From contig WFMF01000029.1 in assembly GCA_011033025.1 (NCBI GenBank), positions 372,001-436,000 of the forward strand: a DNA stretch of 64,000 bases, written 5' to 3'. Position 1 is the first letter of the stretch, and every line of letters begins with the position of its first letter. Below the pieces are notes generated by a model that did no database searches, was not told where the DNA came from, and saw nothing but the letters and a program-made list of their open reading frames with translations. Shown piece by piece: positions 35,850 to 48,900 of the stretch. A program made the position numbers and the translations under genes. The stretch is from Beroe forskalii (lineage: Eukaryota; Ctenophora; Nuda; Beroida; Beroidae).

Positions 35850-36655
35850 ACAGTTGAATTCTTTCTGGTCATATGACAATTGTGATTTAGATTAAATTAA
35901 TATGAACATAATATACTGATATAATAATTTAAAAACTGAAATAATAAAATAAAGTAAAGTCAGGATATCCTAACAAGCTGCATAACCATTATAGTGAAAT
36001 ACTATTTAATTAAAAACAAACCAAGCAGGAATAAAAACTAAGGAAAAATGTATTGCAATTGATCACGGTAATTGGTTTTTGTTGCGGCTACAGAAATACT
36101 TGTGGGTATTTTGGGTTACCACCCTTATACAACAGCAATAGATTCAATAAGAATTTACAAAAAAGAAATTTACCTACTTGCTGTGAGTCAAAAACAATTT
36201 CACTTTGATAAAATCAATATATTAGTTGAAATTAATAAGTTACAATTAATAAGTTAAAAATACAAATAACATACATGTCCATTCTATGCAAGATAACATT
36301 AGTAAGATTTCAAAATTTTCATTCTGTGTATCATAACGAATATTTTAAATCCATATTGGGTTTGAGGTAAAAGTGAAGGCATCTAAGAACTGCTGCAGAA
36401 TGTATAAATAATATATCTTTTGAGTTTCTACTTTATTTGAGCAACTTTAACGTCACAAGAACTGAGGTTGAATCAAAGCAATTCAAAATTTTGGTTACGA
36501 TTCTCCCAGAGCTCAATATGTCCTGATGACTGAAGGTTTAAATTTTTGAACTTCTTTTTGCAACAAAGGTTGATGTGGAGAGGTCAGAGAGAAAGTTTGT
36601 ACCACACTGAGCAGTTTTATCATTGAATTTATTCCATACATGGGAGCCAAAGTAC
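35778..36655. mobile_element. insertion of about 870 bp in PAN copy 2
   Basis: Found by comparing units: copy 1 reads CACAAGCTTTTTCTGCCATC, whereas copy 2 reads CACAAGC, then about 870 AT-rich bases, then TGCCATCTATC. No clear terminal repeats or ORF, so the element type is unknown. Confidence 0.55.
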
Positions 36656-37161
36656 AGAAATTGTTGCCATCTATCTACTCTGGCAAAGGTGAAGTCCTAA
36701 TGTGGAATATTGGACCATGTGCACAAGAGTAGGATGGCATTGAGGAAACATAGAAATTTTCATGATGATATTTGAGACGGATAAGTTCATAATCTCAAAT
36801 TTTATTGTATGAAGACTTAGTGTGCTGCCATTTAAATAAATGAAACAGCTATTTTTTAGTGCTATTTTCTATATTTAAGGTAGTCTGATCTCAATTGGAT
36901 ACTTAATATAATCGAGAAGGACAAATGGATGGCTCATTTCCTGATGTATTGGATACTGGTGCCGTTTAGACTGTGTGAAAATGTTGTGAAATCAGCCCCC
37001 TCTTTCCTTTTTTTGTGCTGAGATTATTTCATTAATCATGGGGCATTGAAAGTTAGTGTGTACCAAAGAATCTAGATCTTAGGTAACAAATATATTCAGA
37101 TCATTACTTCTGGAATCAAATCTAGAAACATTCAAATTCATGACCGTTTGATTTTCAAAAG

Positions 37162-37411
37162 GATTGGAGGCAATCTGGGCACATCTGTGGAAAGGTGGCT
37201 GCCCTGAAAATAAGCAGTGCCGGATATCTGCCAGCCCTGGTACTTCAGTAGCAGACTGTGAAGTAAAGTGTCGACAAGTTGAAGGGTGTGCAGTATTTTT
37301 TGTGAGGATTCTTGCTCTTTTCACAACAAAGATGCAACCAGTATCTGTACTAGAGGCATCAATGCAGACATTTGGACAGCATATGCCCTCTATGAATATT
37401 TGGGAGGTAGA
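37162..37411 (+). pseudogene. PAN/apple-like copy 3, broken
   Basis: Exon 2 of the PAN gene with intact start (EAIWAHLWKGGC, DCEVKCRQVEGC). It then loses about 13 bases relative to copy 2 after FFVR, which shifts frame and removes the last two cysteines. The signal-peptide exon is absent: this unit jumps from the 5' flank directly to the region just before exon 2. Confidence 0.75.
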
Positions 37412-37680
37412 TGATTTCGACTGAGTAGACTTTAGTTACAGTATTCATTATTCAGATTAACTGAGAAATTGGTATCTAATAGACAATATTTGAAAATTTA
37501 AAATCTGGAACTTGTGATTTGTGATTCTTTGATGGCTTTAGTTTTCTCAGACCAGTCGTATTGCTATTTTTACTGAAACATGAAATATCTACACAACAGT
37601 CAACAGAGCACTTTGTCGATGCCATTACTCAACATACTTGAATTGTGTCAGTAAGGGCACTTAAAAAAGTGAATCTTAAT

Positions 37681-38030
37681 CACTCAGGGAAGCGCGCGGC
37701 GCGTACACACACCTATGCGGGCTTAGGAACTGCTTAGTGTTTGCGTTGCGTGGCGCACTTCCTCAGAAGGGAAGCGCTTAGCGCGCGGCACGTACACACA
37801 CCTATGCGGGCTCAGGAAGCTCTTGCATTGCTCGCATACAGCTTGCTTAATACGTATACCCCTGTTTTCGTTGCGCGGCGTGCTTTCGTATCTCAGGGAA
37901 GCGCGCGCGGCGCGTACACACACCTTTGCGGGCTTAGAAAGCATACAGCATAGATGTGAGTACGCGGTACGCGCGCGGCGCGAACAGGGCCGGTATACAT
38001 ACGCGTTTAGCAAACTTAAATTTAAAGTTT
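37681..38030 (+). repeat. GC-rich repeat island
   Basis: GGGAAGCGCGCGGCGCGTAC followed by ACACACCTATGCGGGCTTAG recurs about four times (near 37689, 37771, 37892 and a partial at 37967) in otherwise AT-rich DNA. CpG is dense. ORFs on both strands across it look like by-products of GC content. Confidence 0.75.
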
Positions 38031-38039
38031 AAGCGAAAA

Positions 38040-38245
38040 CTAGGGCCCGTTTTTTATTTGTCAGACCCTGTCTGACGTTGACAGACCCTCTCGAGAATCA
38101 GCTGACGCCAGCCGCTTCGACAAGTCAGACCTGTAGACCGCTTGCCAGACGTTGCCTGGCCCCCTGCTGCCTCACTGCCTGCCAGACGTTGCCTGGCGGC
38201 TTGCCCCCTGCGCGCGAAAAAATATGGGGCAGGCAACGACTGACA
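38040..38245. repeat. GC-rich stretch with repeated CCAGACGTTGCCTGG
   Basis: CCAGACGTTGCCTGG occurs at about 38144 and 38180 and is itself close to palindromic; TGTCAGACCCTGTCTGACG nearby is also self-complementary. It has hairpin potential. No gene recognised. Confidence 0.5.
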
Positions 38246-38399
38246 ATAGACCACGGCGCTGAATTCTCATGCGACAGTCTCAGTCTGTCAACGGCCGACA
38301 TGGTTAGTAAAATAGCCAGGCGTCCTAACTCGCGACTCGGAGTGTGCCAGTCTGGTGCATGTCACAGATTCAGAGTAAAAGTCTCATTGCAATTTAAAT

Positions 38400-39725
38400 A
38401 GAGAATTAGATCAGTGACACAAGTTAGACAACATTTCCACAGTGAAAATATTAAATTTGAAGTATATTAATATTGTTACTGAAACGTAAATACTGGAAAC
38501 AAATAACTATTACTAAGCATAAGTATATGATTTTACAATAATAATGATTTTGTTCTCGAGGCATGGTATCTTTTAAATTTGAAACTTTGACGCAATTGCC
38601 ATTCGATCAATGGTCAAAAGAATGAACTGTGAGTGTATACAAATGAAAATTAATTTAAGTGTCTTACTGACTTTACTTTTCGTATACAGTATAGATGCAT
38701 TTTAACCAAGAGTTAAACGCAATATCCTTCAACTGATCCTTCACATCTTCGATATTCATGGATATAATAAATCACTATCAGGCTATCGCTATCAGTGTAA
38801 TTAATAATTTAGACGATATTAACATAATACATACCAATATTATCATCACGTGCAAATTAATACATTTTCAAATATAATACAAATCATAAATATCAGATAT
38901 TATTTTAATTTCACCCTTTATATTCATAATACTCTAGATAACAAACAATCAGCAGTTCAAAAGTGACGAAAATAATATTAATATTCATCAATCTTCATTC
39001 ATCCATTCAGCTATATTATTAATATTAATAATAATAAAATTGAACTTGAAATTCCTATTTTAAGTGTTGGTAGCGATTCTATTTCTATGGCTTAGTGGTA
39101 TAAGCAGAAAAATGATAATGCGACAAACATCAAAAACTGAATTTGATAAGCGAGGCTTAGAGAACCAAACTTTTGGATAAAAATTTTCTGAAAACACGCA
39201 TTTCGATTCGGTCTGAATGCTGAAATTTTTATAATCAGTTCGTATCCCTATATCTTTTTTTTTACAAAAGTTTGATATCTCTGAAGCACAATGAAAAAAC
39301 AAACAAAAATATCCTGGAGGGAAAAATTAAGTATCTTCTTCAGTAAGGTCCATAATGAAAAATAATAAATATCGCGAATATGACGCCATGATAGGCAATC
39401 TTAATCGTACAAAGTTCATCTATGATTATCTGAAATCTGAGGATAGCAGCTCAAAGATAGCAAATCACATTGCTAATATATGATAAGTCCTCTCTTGTCT
39501 GATACAGTTTGAATCATATTTCAGGTCGTTTCATTGAAAACTGACTCAGATAGGCATTCTCATATTAACCAAATGTCACAAGAAACAAGAAAGTCACATG
39601 ATTATGTTAGGGTCTGAATGTCTCGCACGGTAATCTTGGCTTGATAATCACGCGTTACCATGGCTAATCTCAACGCGTTGGCTTAGAAACAGGAGATAAC
39701 ACCATCTCAAGCGGCTCTATATCCC
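38400..39725. other. AT-rich intergenic stretch, nothing recognised
   Basis: No coding exon, tandem array or structured RNA was seen between the GC-rich island and the 3' end of the next minus-strand gene. Confidence 0.5.
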
Positions 39726-41436
39726 TCAACAACACCTACGCCGCGCGGCGTAACCATGACTCCCACCCTGCGCAGAACTCTGATTGTAAGCCGCGTTGGC
39801 TGCAGCGGACTGGTGCCGGTGGGTGTGGCAGATGGCGCAGGATTTGACGGGGGCGAACTCCTCCTCAGAACTGCTGCAGCTGGACTGTTCGCTGTCGTTG
39901 TACACGGGTCTCCTGGAAGAAAATATAAAGTGTTTAATTTTGAGGAGATTTGGAAGGCTGAGAACTACGTAAGACAGGATCTCAATTCTCAGGATCAGTG
40001 GGCCAATTCCTCAACAAAGAGGTAAGGGTGTAAGATTTTTTCAAAAAATACCCATATTTGGTCTCTTGGGAAGGGATATTTTCCTGAAATCTAGATGAAT
40101 TTCTACTGGTATCAAAAGTAAGATATCTGTCGCTGATACTATAAACAAGTACAACTGAGATAAAAACCTGGAGTACGTCTCGTTGTCTCGCGGTCTTGTG
40201 AAGTCACGTGGGGCGGCGCGTGAGATCCTTGCGTTAGGATCACGTGACGTTGCACGAGTTGTAACGTCACGTGACCCGGACCGACTGGAGACGTTCCTCC
40301 GAGCGTTCTGGTTCTGCGAATGGGCAGGTAAGTTTCAGGCAAACAGGTAGGGATTGTGGTTAGTTGAACAGGTCAATAGGAAGGGGTTGGAAGATTTAAA
40401 TTCAAATGTTATCTTTCAGCGAGGGGAGAAATTGACAGAGGAGTTTCCGAGAAGAGAGGAATTAATTTTCACGGGAAAAGAACAAGATTTGACCCTATCA
40501 CTCACTCGTCTGTGGTGGGACCCCTCGTTGCCTCGTCGCGCTTCGTTTACTCGCAGATCACAGTCCGAACACAGTCCTTCCTTCAGCCAGAAACACGGCT
40601 TTCCACACGTGGAACACGGTCGCCTTTCCGTGCGCACCTGAAAAAGATGCAATAAGGCATCAAATTAAAATCGTCCAATTAAAATTCAAGCAAAATGGGC
40701 AGTCTTTCATCAATGATTCAATGATTGTTAATTTGAACCCCTTTTCCCTCTATGATTTTTTTCAAACATAGCTATTGTGAACTTGCTTGGGGTTATGAAA
40801 AGCGCTGAGAAATTGATTCCGTAATATGTCTACACTACCTGATTGGTCTTCTTGCTGGACCTCAGGTTATTGCTGGACTCTGATTGGCTGCGTTGCGAGC
40901 TCTGGACCAATAGGCGCCTGTACATGGTCCGTGCCTTCTTCAGACATCCCTCGCGTCGGATCTGCGCGCGCAACATGTCATCCGCTGCAACGTTATTCAG
41001 CAGCGTGATCTGCTTGAACTTACCTGCGGGGAAAAGGGAATCTGTGATTTATCTTTGGTAAATGAATCAGTGATTTAGTGATGTAAAAGAACAGGTTTGA
41101 TCAAGTTTTAAAACTACTTCATCTATCCGCAGTTTCGTGATTCACCAGCAAAGGAAAAAGTGAAAAGCATGGGTGTTTTATTCAAGTCTGCGAATTAGAA
41201 ATTGGCGGCTTGCTCGGTCAAACCACTTCAAGATATCTATTTCCATTACATGAATGTTTAAAATTTATCTCCCACTATACTCACTGGCTGCGTTAGTGAA
41301 GAAAGCCAGTGAGAGTGCCATCTCCCCCTTGTGTTCTAGCCTCTCCCCTTCCACACTAAAGTTATCTCCTTCTGCAAACAGCTCTTCAATGGTGTTCATC
41401 TGACGGCGCTCTTCTGAAAAAAGGGAGGGGTTATTT

Positions 41437-41469
<33 letters not shown>

Positions 41470-41544
41470 CAGGGGTTAGTCAAAGTTTCAATAAATCTGA
41501 CAATCAATCTTCAATCAAAAAAAGGGAGGGGTTAATCATCTAAA

Positions 41545-41575
<31 letters not shown>

Positions 41576-42921
41576 AAATCAATCAATCAAGTTCAATCTG
41601 ACAATCAATTAGTCGAAATTGTTATTTCATTTGACGGCGTGGATATAGAGTGGAGGTTAGCTCTCTGAAATGGAGTGGAAGTTAAAATTGAGTGGAAGTT
41701 AAATAAACTCAAATGATAGTGTGAATGGCATCTTAAACCGAGAATGCGAAATATGGCGGTTTGATATGAGAAGAATTATGACAATGTGATTGGTGAGAAA
41801 ACGAACGAGTTGTAGTGAGCTCAACTTACTTCGGCGCCTTTCACAATAATCAAGGATCCGGTTAACTGTAACCAGAAAACACTGTCTACTATCCTCAACC
41901 ATTCACGCAAAAAATTTGAAGACAAGTGATGGCGTCAAATTTAAAATGAATGGAGGAATGGGTCTTTTCAATGGAAATTCCAAAACAAAACACTTAAATT
42001 CTACTCCGACACACAAGTACAGGAATATTAATGTTGGAACAGCTGCACCCACTGTACTTGACTGAGTTCCGCCCTCCGGCCTCCGGGGAACTGTCAACGT
42101 GACACAAAGTCACGTGACTTGTGAAACACAGGTCACGTGACTTTTGAATGTAGAGAAAACATGTCACGTGACAGACCACGTGACTATTTGAACGTAGAGA
42201 TAAGTTGGAATGGGCTTTGATTTCAGGGTCGCACCACGTGCGAGTTTTTGAGGTTTTCAGAGTTTTAGTGTAATTAAAATGAGCATGTGGACACAGACAG
42301 TTGAAACAAAGGATTTAAGGGTTGTTAGGGTGGAATTATTGCGGAGGGTTCCAGATTGAGATTATCATTTGCATCTGCAGAGGGGAGAGCTCGCATTGAT
42401 TTGTATTATACTGTGTTATGATCACATGGCCGCTGAACCCTATAATTAAAAGTGAGTGATATTTTGTTCATGGAAATGTCCTATGAATATGATGAATAAA
42501 TTAATAATGAACCATTTGCATGAAAATAGGCGGTGTGACGTCATCATTTCCCATTTTTGAGGCACCACAATGACGTCATACTCGAAAACATCCACGTTCT
42601 CTTAAAATAATGAGAAGAAGTAAGTGCCCTGGAGGCTGCTATTGGGCCCTGTATGCGGTGGTTCTCTTTTACAGAGTTATACACTGACTCATTCATGAAT
42701 TTAACCAAAAATCATTGAATCGTCATTCCCAATATGGTATACTTGCCAGAACGTCGCTGTTTTAGTAAAAACCTAAAAAATTTCTCCAGGAAATAGTATA
42801 AACATAGCATTTCCAAAACTAGGATGAGCTGCAAACTGACACTTTCCTTAAAACTTACCAGTAAGCGAGCTAGAGTCGGATCCAGTGCTGTAGGTTTTCA
42901 GATGCATCACAGAGTTTTCAG
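39726..42921 (-). CDS. unidentified protein, last seven exons: helical MIT-like segment plus Cys-rich module
   Basis: Exons, 5' to 3' on the minus strand: 42859-42921, 41830-41865, 41285-41410, 40839-41023, 40506-40637, 40177-40313, 39726-39912. All junctions keep phase. The product reads ENSVMHLKTYSTG, NRILDYCERRR, then a helical stretch (MNTIEELFAEGDNFSVEG, EMALSLAFFTNAASKFKQ, LKKARTMYRRLL) with MIT/TPR-like spacing. Next is a putative zinc module (CSTCGKPC, then GLCSDC), an Arg/Ser/Asp stretch and a tail with SCAICHTHRH ending RRRCC-stop. The helical part reminded me of the C-terminal half of USP53/54-type inactive ubiquitin proteases, but this is a weak recollection and no protease domain is in view. 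Exons further 5' are not identified. A 28-nt candidate near 46840-46870 fits phase only. Confidence 0.6.
41437..41596 (+). repeat. CAAT tetranucleotide runs
   Basis: Two (CAAT)n runs (about 41437-41467 and 41545-41592) separated by a near copy of AAAAAAGGGAGGGGTTA, in an intron of the minus-strand gene at 39726-42921. Confidence 0.85.
42105..42185. promoter_or_regulatory. cluster of TCACGTGA E-box palindromes
   Basis: AGTCACGTGACT, GGTCACGTGACT, TGTCACGTGACA and CCACGTGACT fall within about 75 bases in an intron of the gene at 39726-42921. GTCACGTGAC is the CLEAR/TFE-type E-box consensus (known). Similar sites are scattered over the window and also lie in exons. Confidence 0.4.
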
Positions 42922-42999
42922 CTAGAGATGAGAAAGAATTCAGATAGGCAAGAAATTGAGGAGGGTATATTAGCATGGTGGCAAAAAGAACAAGAAAAG

Positions 43000-45900
43000 G
43001 GAAGAGTGAAATACTGAATTAATAGTTTGGAAACAGGAACGGATCTAGCTATTTGACAGTGAAAGGTATGAGGCATGAAACCCGTCGTCCTCTCGATAAT
43101 TTTTGGCAGTCAACATTTTCTAGTTGTAATTCAAAGGATGAGCAGTGAAAAACAAGTTGGGACTCGAAACGTGCCAATTCATGGTGGGATTACGGAACGA
43201 TTTGAACATCGAATTACAATTGTATTGATAGAAAGAAGGTATGTTGAGAAAAACATGTGCAACGAAGAACGTATCCAGGAACAAAAATTGTAAAAAACAA
43301 TTAGTGCGGAAATCGAATAGTGAAGGAACATTAGTTCATACGCGGAAATACGTTACAGAAAAAAATACGTTACAAAACCTTTCCTTATTTATAAACTATA
43401 AAATGAACATTTTAAATCCATTATCGATACAAGAAACATAATAAAATCGAAGCAGTGATCTATTGCTACTATTCGTGCGATTACAATCTTCGAAACATAT
43501 AAAATAATAAAGCTCATGACCATTTGTTCATGCTTTGCTTCCTACCGAATATTAATTCATTAACTACTGGTAACTATGGCAGCGGGGTCTCGTGATGATG
43601 GTAACTAAGGTGAAGTGGGGAGTGCGGTGCCATTATTCATCATAATAACACTTAATTCATCAATAATAACACTCTAATTCAGACGCATTAAAATACGCGC
43701 GCAGCATGGATAGGTGGTTGTGATGACGTCATTATCATAACTCAAAGTAGCGCATTAATGACAGATACCCAGCTATTTTCTCTCGCGGGAAATGGGTCTG
43801 ATTTGAAATGAGTACTCAGCTCCTGTACTGAGGATCAAAACATTGGCACAATGCCAGACTGCCAGACCATTAGTTCTAATTGGTCAGCAGTGCAGGGTTC
43901 GTTATATCAATGTGACAAGATTTGGGGAACAGATGGCAATTTGAATATGTTACAATAGCCTTTTCAATATATGATAATCAATGATGAAGCTCAATTATTG
44001 GTCGGGCTTGAATAAAATTGATAAGGGTTTTTTTGCATCACGGTCAAACAATCTGAATAATGTTTATGACATCATACTGATAGTATGATACGTGTTAGTT
44101 TTGTAATATGAATAAATTTGACTTGCACTGTAGCAAGTCAAATTTATTCATATTACAGAATTGGTATAGAACAACAAAAATGGAAACTGGAGCAAAAATG
44201 TGATGTGGAATACTCAATACAGTAAAGATGTACCAAGAACTTCAAAAAACAATTCAATTTCTCTCACATTTAACTTTCTAATCCACCATGAAATTCGGTT
44301 TTTAGTAGTTCCAACTTATCAACTTTAATCGAAAAAGGCCTGATTTTATTAGTCTAGACTTATAAAATGTAAAAATACTTAATACGCCCACTGAAACAGC
44401 TCAAATCCAAGGTTTGAGGTTACAATGTGACTTGTGAACTTTACCAGTACAACTAAATACAAAGTGTGTTCATATGAGAGTACCTAGAACCTTAAAACTA
44501 CGTGTAAAGTTGATAGCAGATAGACGCGAGATAATAAACGAACCGAGATTGAGATTTCGGGCGAGCGCTGTAACATTCATTTCAAGACATCGAGAGGAGT
44601 GTAATATAAACGTGGAGTCCTGAGCGTCGTGATTAGACTGCAACGTTCAATAAACCGAGCATTTTAGACGGGGATTAGAGTAAACTGAGGACACTAAATC
44701 TAAAATTTGATTATGAAACTTTGCAGCTCGGAGGCAAAAATTCCGGATTTTAATTAGCCTCTGATAACCGCTCAGAGTTTACGAATCTATTGAACTTGAT
44801 CATCCTAACACCGATCAATATAGAATATATTTAGTATCCAATCATCCGCCTGAGCAACAGCCAATCACAGCATGGTATTCCAGGTCACGTGATATAGAGC
44901 GGGGTTTCATTGGTCAGAAAACACTTCTGAGTGACCAATCAGAAGGCAGATCAGTAGTTAAACAGCCAATGAAAATGGGTTTATTATTGGACCCGTTATC
45001 TTGATTTTTGGTAATAAGTGCCAAACAAGGTGTTAGAATTCATAACACAGGATCGAATTTTGTGAAATTACGTCAGAAATTCAACGTTTCTAAACTTTGA
45101 CCAAGAACCTTTTCACGCGAAAATCAAAGCACCTAAGTCTAGAATCTGGATCTTGAAAGAAAGTAAGAATCGTCACAGTATCATTAAAACAATCGTAAAA
45201 AAGACGACTGGCATTTGTGAAACGAAACTTTTTACGTCGGAATAAATCGTAATTCGCACACAAGAAATAGGCGGTACAACATCACCAACTCCAACCTATA
45301 TAATCAACGATAATGTCGTCACGCCCAATCGATAATTAATCGTGCGTTTAGTACTTATGTCGAAGATAGTATAGGTTTGATAGGCCCCTCTAAACGTTTA
45401 CGGAATCCGTTTCTAATCACTGAAATCTTGGCAGTTTGTAGCCGTTTATCCGGGGATACTCCCGTAGGTCGCATGAGAAGAATAGGCGGATGAGAATGAC
45501 GTCATTATCATGGGTTAACATGGTGAGTTGATGGGATTTCAGAGGACCTATGCTAAGTGCTCGACCCTGGAAGATATAATATGTTGAGATGAAACACATT
45601 AGCTCCTCTTAGCTCTGTAACGTGTGCGTGGCATGCAGAACGTTACTCAACGCACCACCCTACTCTTGACAATGATCGATTCTCGAGATGACGTCATTAT
45701 CATGACTTGAAGTGGTATGTTAATGACGAAGAACAGCTTATGATTGGTAAGCACCCTGTTCATCATATATCCTGTGTTCTGATTGGCTGATATGGTAGAT
45801 GCTCACTGTTTATTGATCGAAGTCACCCCGGTAAGCTTGTAGTCATTTGAGCATGAATTGGATGAGGGATAAAACGCCAGGACTTAGAATTGAACGTTAT

Positions 45901-48900
45901 TAGAGGTATGCAGCAAGCAAAATTGATAACCTACTGATCAATTTTTGTTCACTTATTGATACCATGTCACATTCGATTTTTCTCAATAAAAACAAGTAAA
46001 GGTTCCAAATTCAAGACATAGAAATCAGAAATGAAAAAAATAGCGAATATAAACGAAAAAATCAGATCATGCTTTCAATTAATGAGCTCACAAAAAGTAA
46101 AATAATTTGACAAGCTAAAAATGTGACAATCTGACTGACAAGCTTATCAACTTACAAGCTGCTTGACTTCTGACTCGAGTTTATATTGACAAACAAACAC
46201 AAAAATAAACAAAGACAAATAACAGGAAAGCACGGGACTTCAGCTGAATGGTTATAGAAACTGCGGAGAATATTGTTTATCAACAAAGAAAGCTTGTGTT
46301 TACTTCAAATTCCAAGGTAGAATAGTTCAAATAGTATTGTCAAGTCGTGTTTATTTATTTCTAGCAAAATATAAATGTGGCTATTGCACCCAATTGGAGG
46401 AAACATATCTGAAGCAAATTCTGAAAAACGACAGAACATCTCAGAGCTATGCAGTATGAACTGTAAATCTTATTTGAAAGGGGCATGCAATTAGGGGAGC
46501 AAGCAAGAGCACTAAAAGTGTAAACAAGCAAGATTATATCTTTTATCTGAAGGCACGAGTATGAAGTACAGACGTACTTTTTTGTTTCATTACGCTAAGT
46601 AATAGCTGAATAGGCTCTGTGCACTGAAATTGAACATATAACTTTCATCATTAACCGCCACTGAGGTTACAAATAAGCGGGAATCATAATCAATAATTCC
46701 ACGAAGATTAAAACGTTGACATCAAATTATTACATACACAAAGATGGTTTAAACTGGTTGAATGACACTAACAATAGTGAATAGATCTTCTAACAATAAA
46801 CGACATTGTCAATAATTGACAATGTCATTGACTTCTATGAGGCAGCGCTTACATTGTATCTTTTCATCACTATTAGAGACGCCTTTGTTTGGAGACAATA
46901 GGGGAATCACATGTGAAAGATGACAATGAAGAAGAACAGTGTCAGTGTGAAATGAGAATAAGGAGAAGAATAAAGAAGAAGACAACGAACAAAATGTGTC
47001 AAAATGTGTCAAAATCAGCGATGTGCAAAAATTAATACTGACAGCCGAAGGTTGACGCGGCTGGGAAATAAATCGAAACTTTCAATTTCACGATATACTG
47101 CTTCTTGAAGAGACTTTGCAACAATATTTAAATGAGCCTAATTAACAGATCAGCCAGGTAATTGGTATGCACCACGTGACCCCTCAATACTTATTAATTG
47201 CCATGGTAACAGAGCTTGAAGCTAATGATATGGAGGTTTGGCGTGTCTCAATGAAGTAATGAGAGGATCACGTGATATCTGTGAATATAGAGTACGATAC
47301 ATCTTTGTATTCCATCTCAGGATAAGGGAAGCTTTGAACTCTGAATTCTAATTTCAACTAGCATTGACTATAATTGGCGATGTAAAGTAAAACAGCAGCA
47401 GCAATACAAACTCCCAAACCTTAATCATCACGGAAATACTCGGCAATTAATTCAAGGGATTTAGGTGCACCCTGTAGAGTGCACCCTGTAGAGTGATGAG
47501 TCATCAAGATGGCATATGAACTCGAGGACTTAATTAATCAACCATTATAATCGAGGACTGAGGAAGGCCAATAAAGAAAGTGGTGCAACATCTCTAATTG
47601 CTTAATTGGTCACAAATTACATCGTTAATTGGCCAAAATTACAGAATACCTAAGATAAAATTCACAACGCCCCTATCCACCTAAAGTTCATTGTGAGCGG
47701 AATACTAAGCGTCACCGGGCAGCTTTATATTAACCACACTACTAATGGGTCTGAAGGACAGTGTCTATTGGACACTACACATCGAATCTGATATCTGCGA
47801 AAAATAGGCGGTTCATCGTCATGAACTTACCACTTTCAGCTCTGATAATGACGTCATCTTAACGACGAATTAATCAGAAAAAGGTGTTTTACTAAAACTC
47901 ATTAATCTGCTGCCCACACTTTCGAGAGGTATTACAAGAGGCTAAGAGGATTCCCCTGGCTTCTGGGTCCTTAGGAAGAAACCATTTCAAATCGTACACA
48001 TATTAAATAAGTCGTATGTATTCATAGATCCTTAGTAGGACTTAGGGGCTGTGAATGACCGGTAGGCGGAAGATAGTGGTGTTATTATCAGAGTTTGGAG
48101 TGGTGGTTTGAGGGCTCCAAATTGTCTACTTTTTGTGTGATGAGTAGACTTCTAAGGGTGGGACAAGATCCTTTGTACACAGCATTTTATTAAGACTGGC
48201 GACTAGAAGCTTTTTCTAATTAAACAGAATCGGTGAGAGGATTGGACTAAAAACAATGCATACCTCCTAATCTAAACGACAAAATTCAAACTGCCTACAA
48301 GAGTCTGTTTAGCGTGTGTGAACATGAACTACAAGTTACAACCCACAGGGTAACATGGAACAGTCAAGAAGGTATCGAATAGGGGCAGAGAGGGATGGTA
48401 TTGGTTACAGCTTACAGACGTCCTCGCACGGCTCGGGCGCTATCAGCAAGTTAAAAGAGCCTGTGTAAACATGAACTGCACCCCACAGGGTATCATGGAA
48501 GAGTCATGGAGGCATAGGTTCAGAGAGGGCCGGTATTGGTTACAAGGTACAGAGAGGCTGAAAAATACCTGAGAGTGGTACATTGGTGTCTCTCAAGATT
48601 TAGGCAAGTGGGAGATCAACCACCTAACCAACAGCAAATCATGACATGGTATCAAATGAGAAAAGCATCGGGCAATTGAGGATAGGATCTTAATTATATA
48701 AATCGTGCAGCATAGCCCATCGGGATTGGGTTGTGAACAATATGGCAATAGTCTCTACTAACTTATATTTTGAGTAAGACGTATAGATAGTGGAGGTTGA
48801 TCCTATAAAAGAACCCAGGCCCAGATGGTAATTTCCTTGGATGGTTATTACCAATAAAGCTCTAAGCTCTATAAGTTCTGGGATTGTTAGCGTACAAACT

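Larger units (their letters stand above)
30842..37650 (+). repeat. three tandem segmental units carrying PAN-like genes
   Basis: Units begin at AGGTGCTGCCATTTAAA (about 30842, 33441, 36817) and share flanks such as GGATCATTTCCTGATGCATT, GAAATCAGCCCCCCTCTTCC and GATCATCTAGCCATCTTTGA. Unit 1 is about 2.6 kb and unit 2 about 3.4 kb because of an insertion. Unit 3 is cut short by an internal deletion that removes the first exon. The left edge overlaps the GOLGA5 5' flank. Confidence 0.8.

Noticed and set aside
39756-40025. Plus-strand ORF of 89 codons
   Set aside because: Antisense to the last exon of the minus-strand gene, which has matching splice sites and phase.
46839-46870. Very short minus-strand exon (VSNSDEKIQ) upstream of the gene at 39726-42921
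   Set aside because: Phase fits, but 28 bases with a weak acceptor is not enough evidence.
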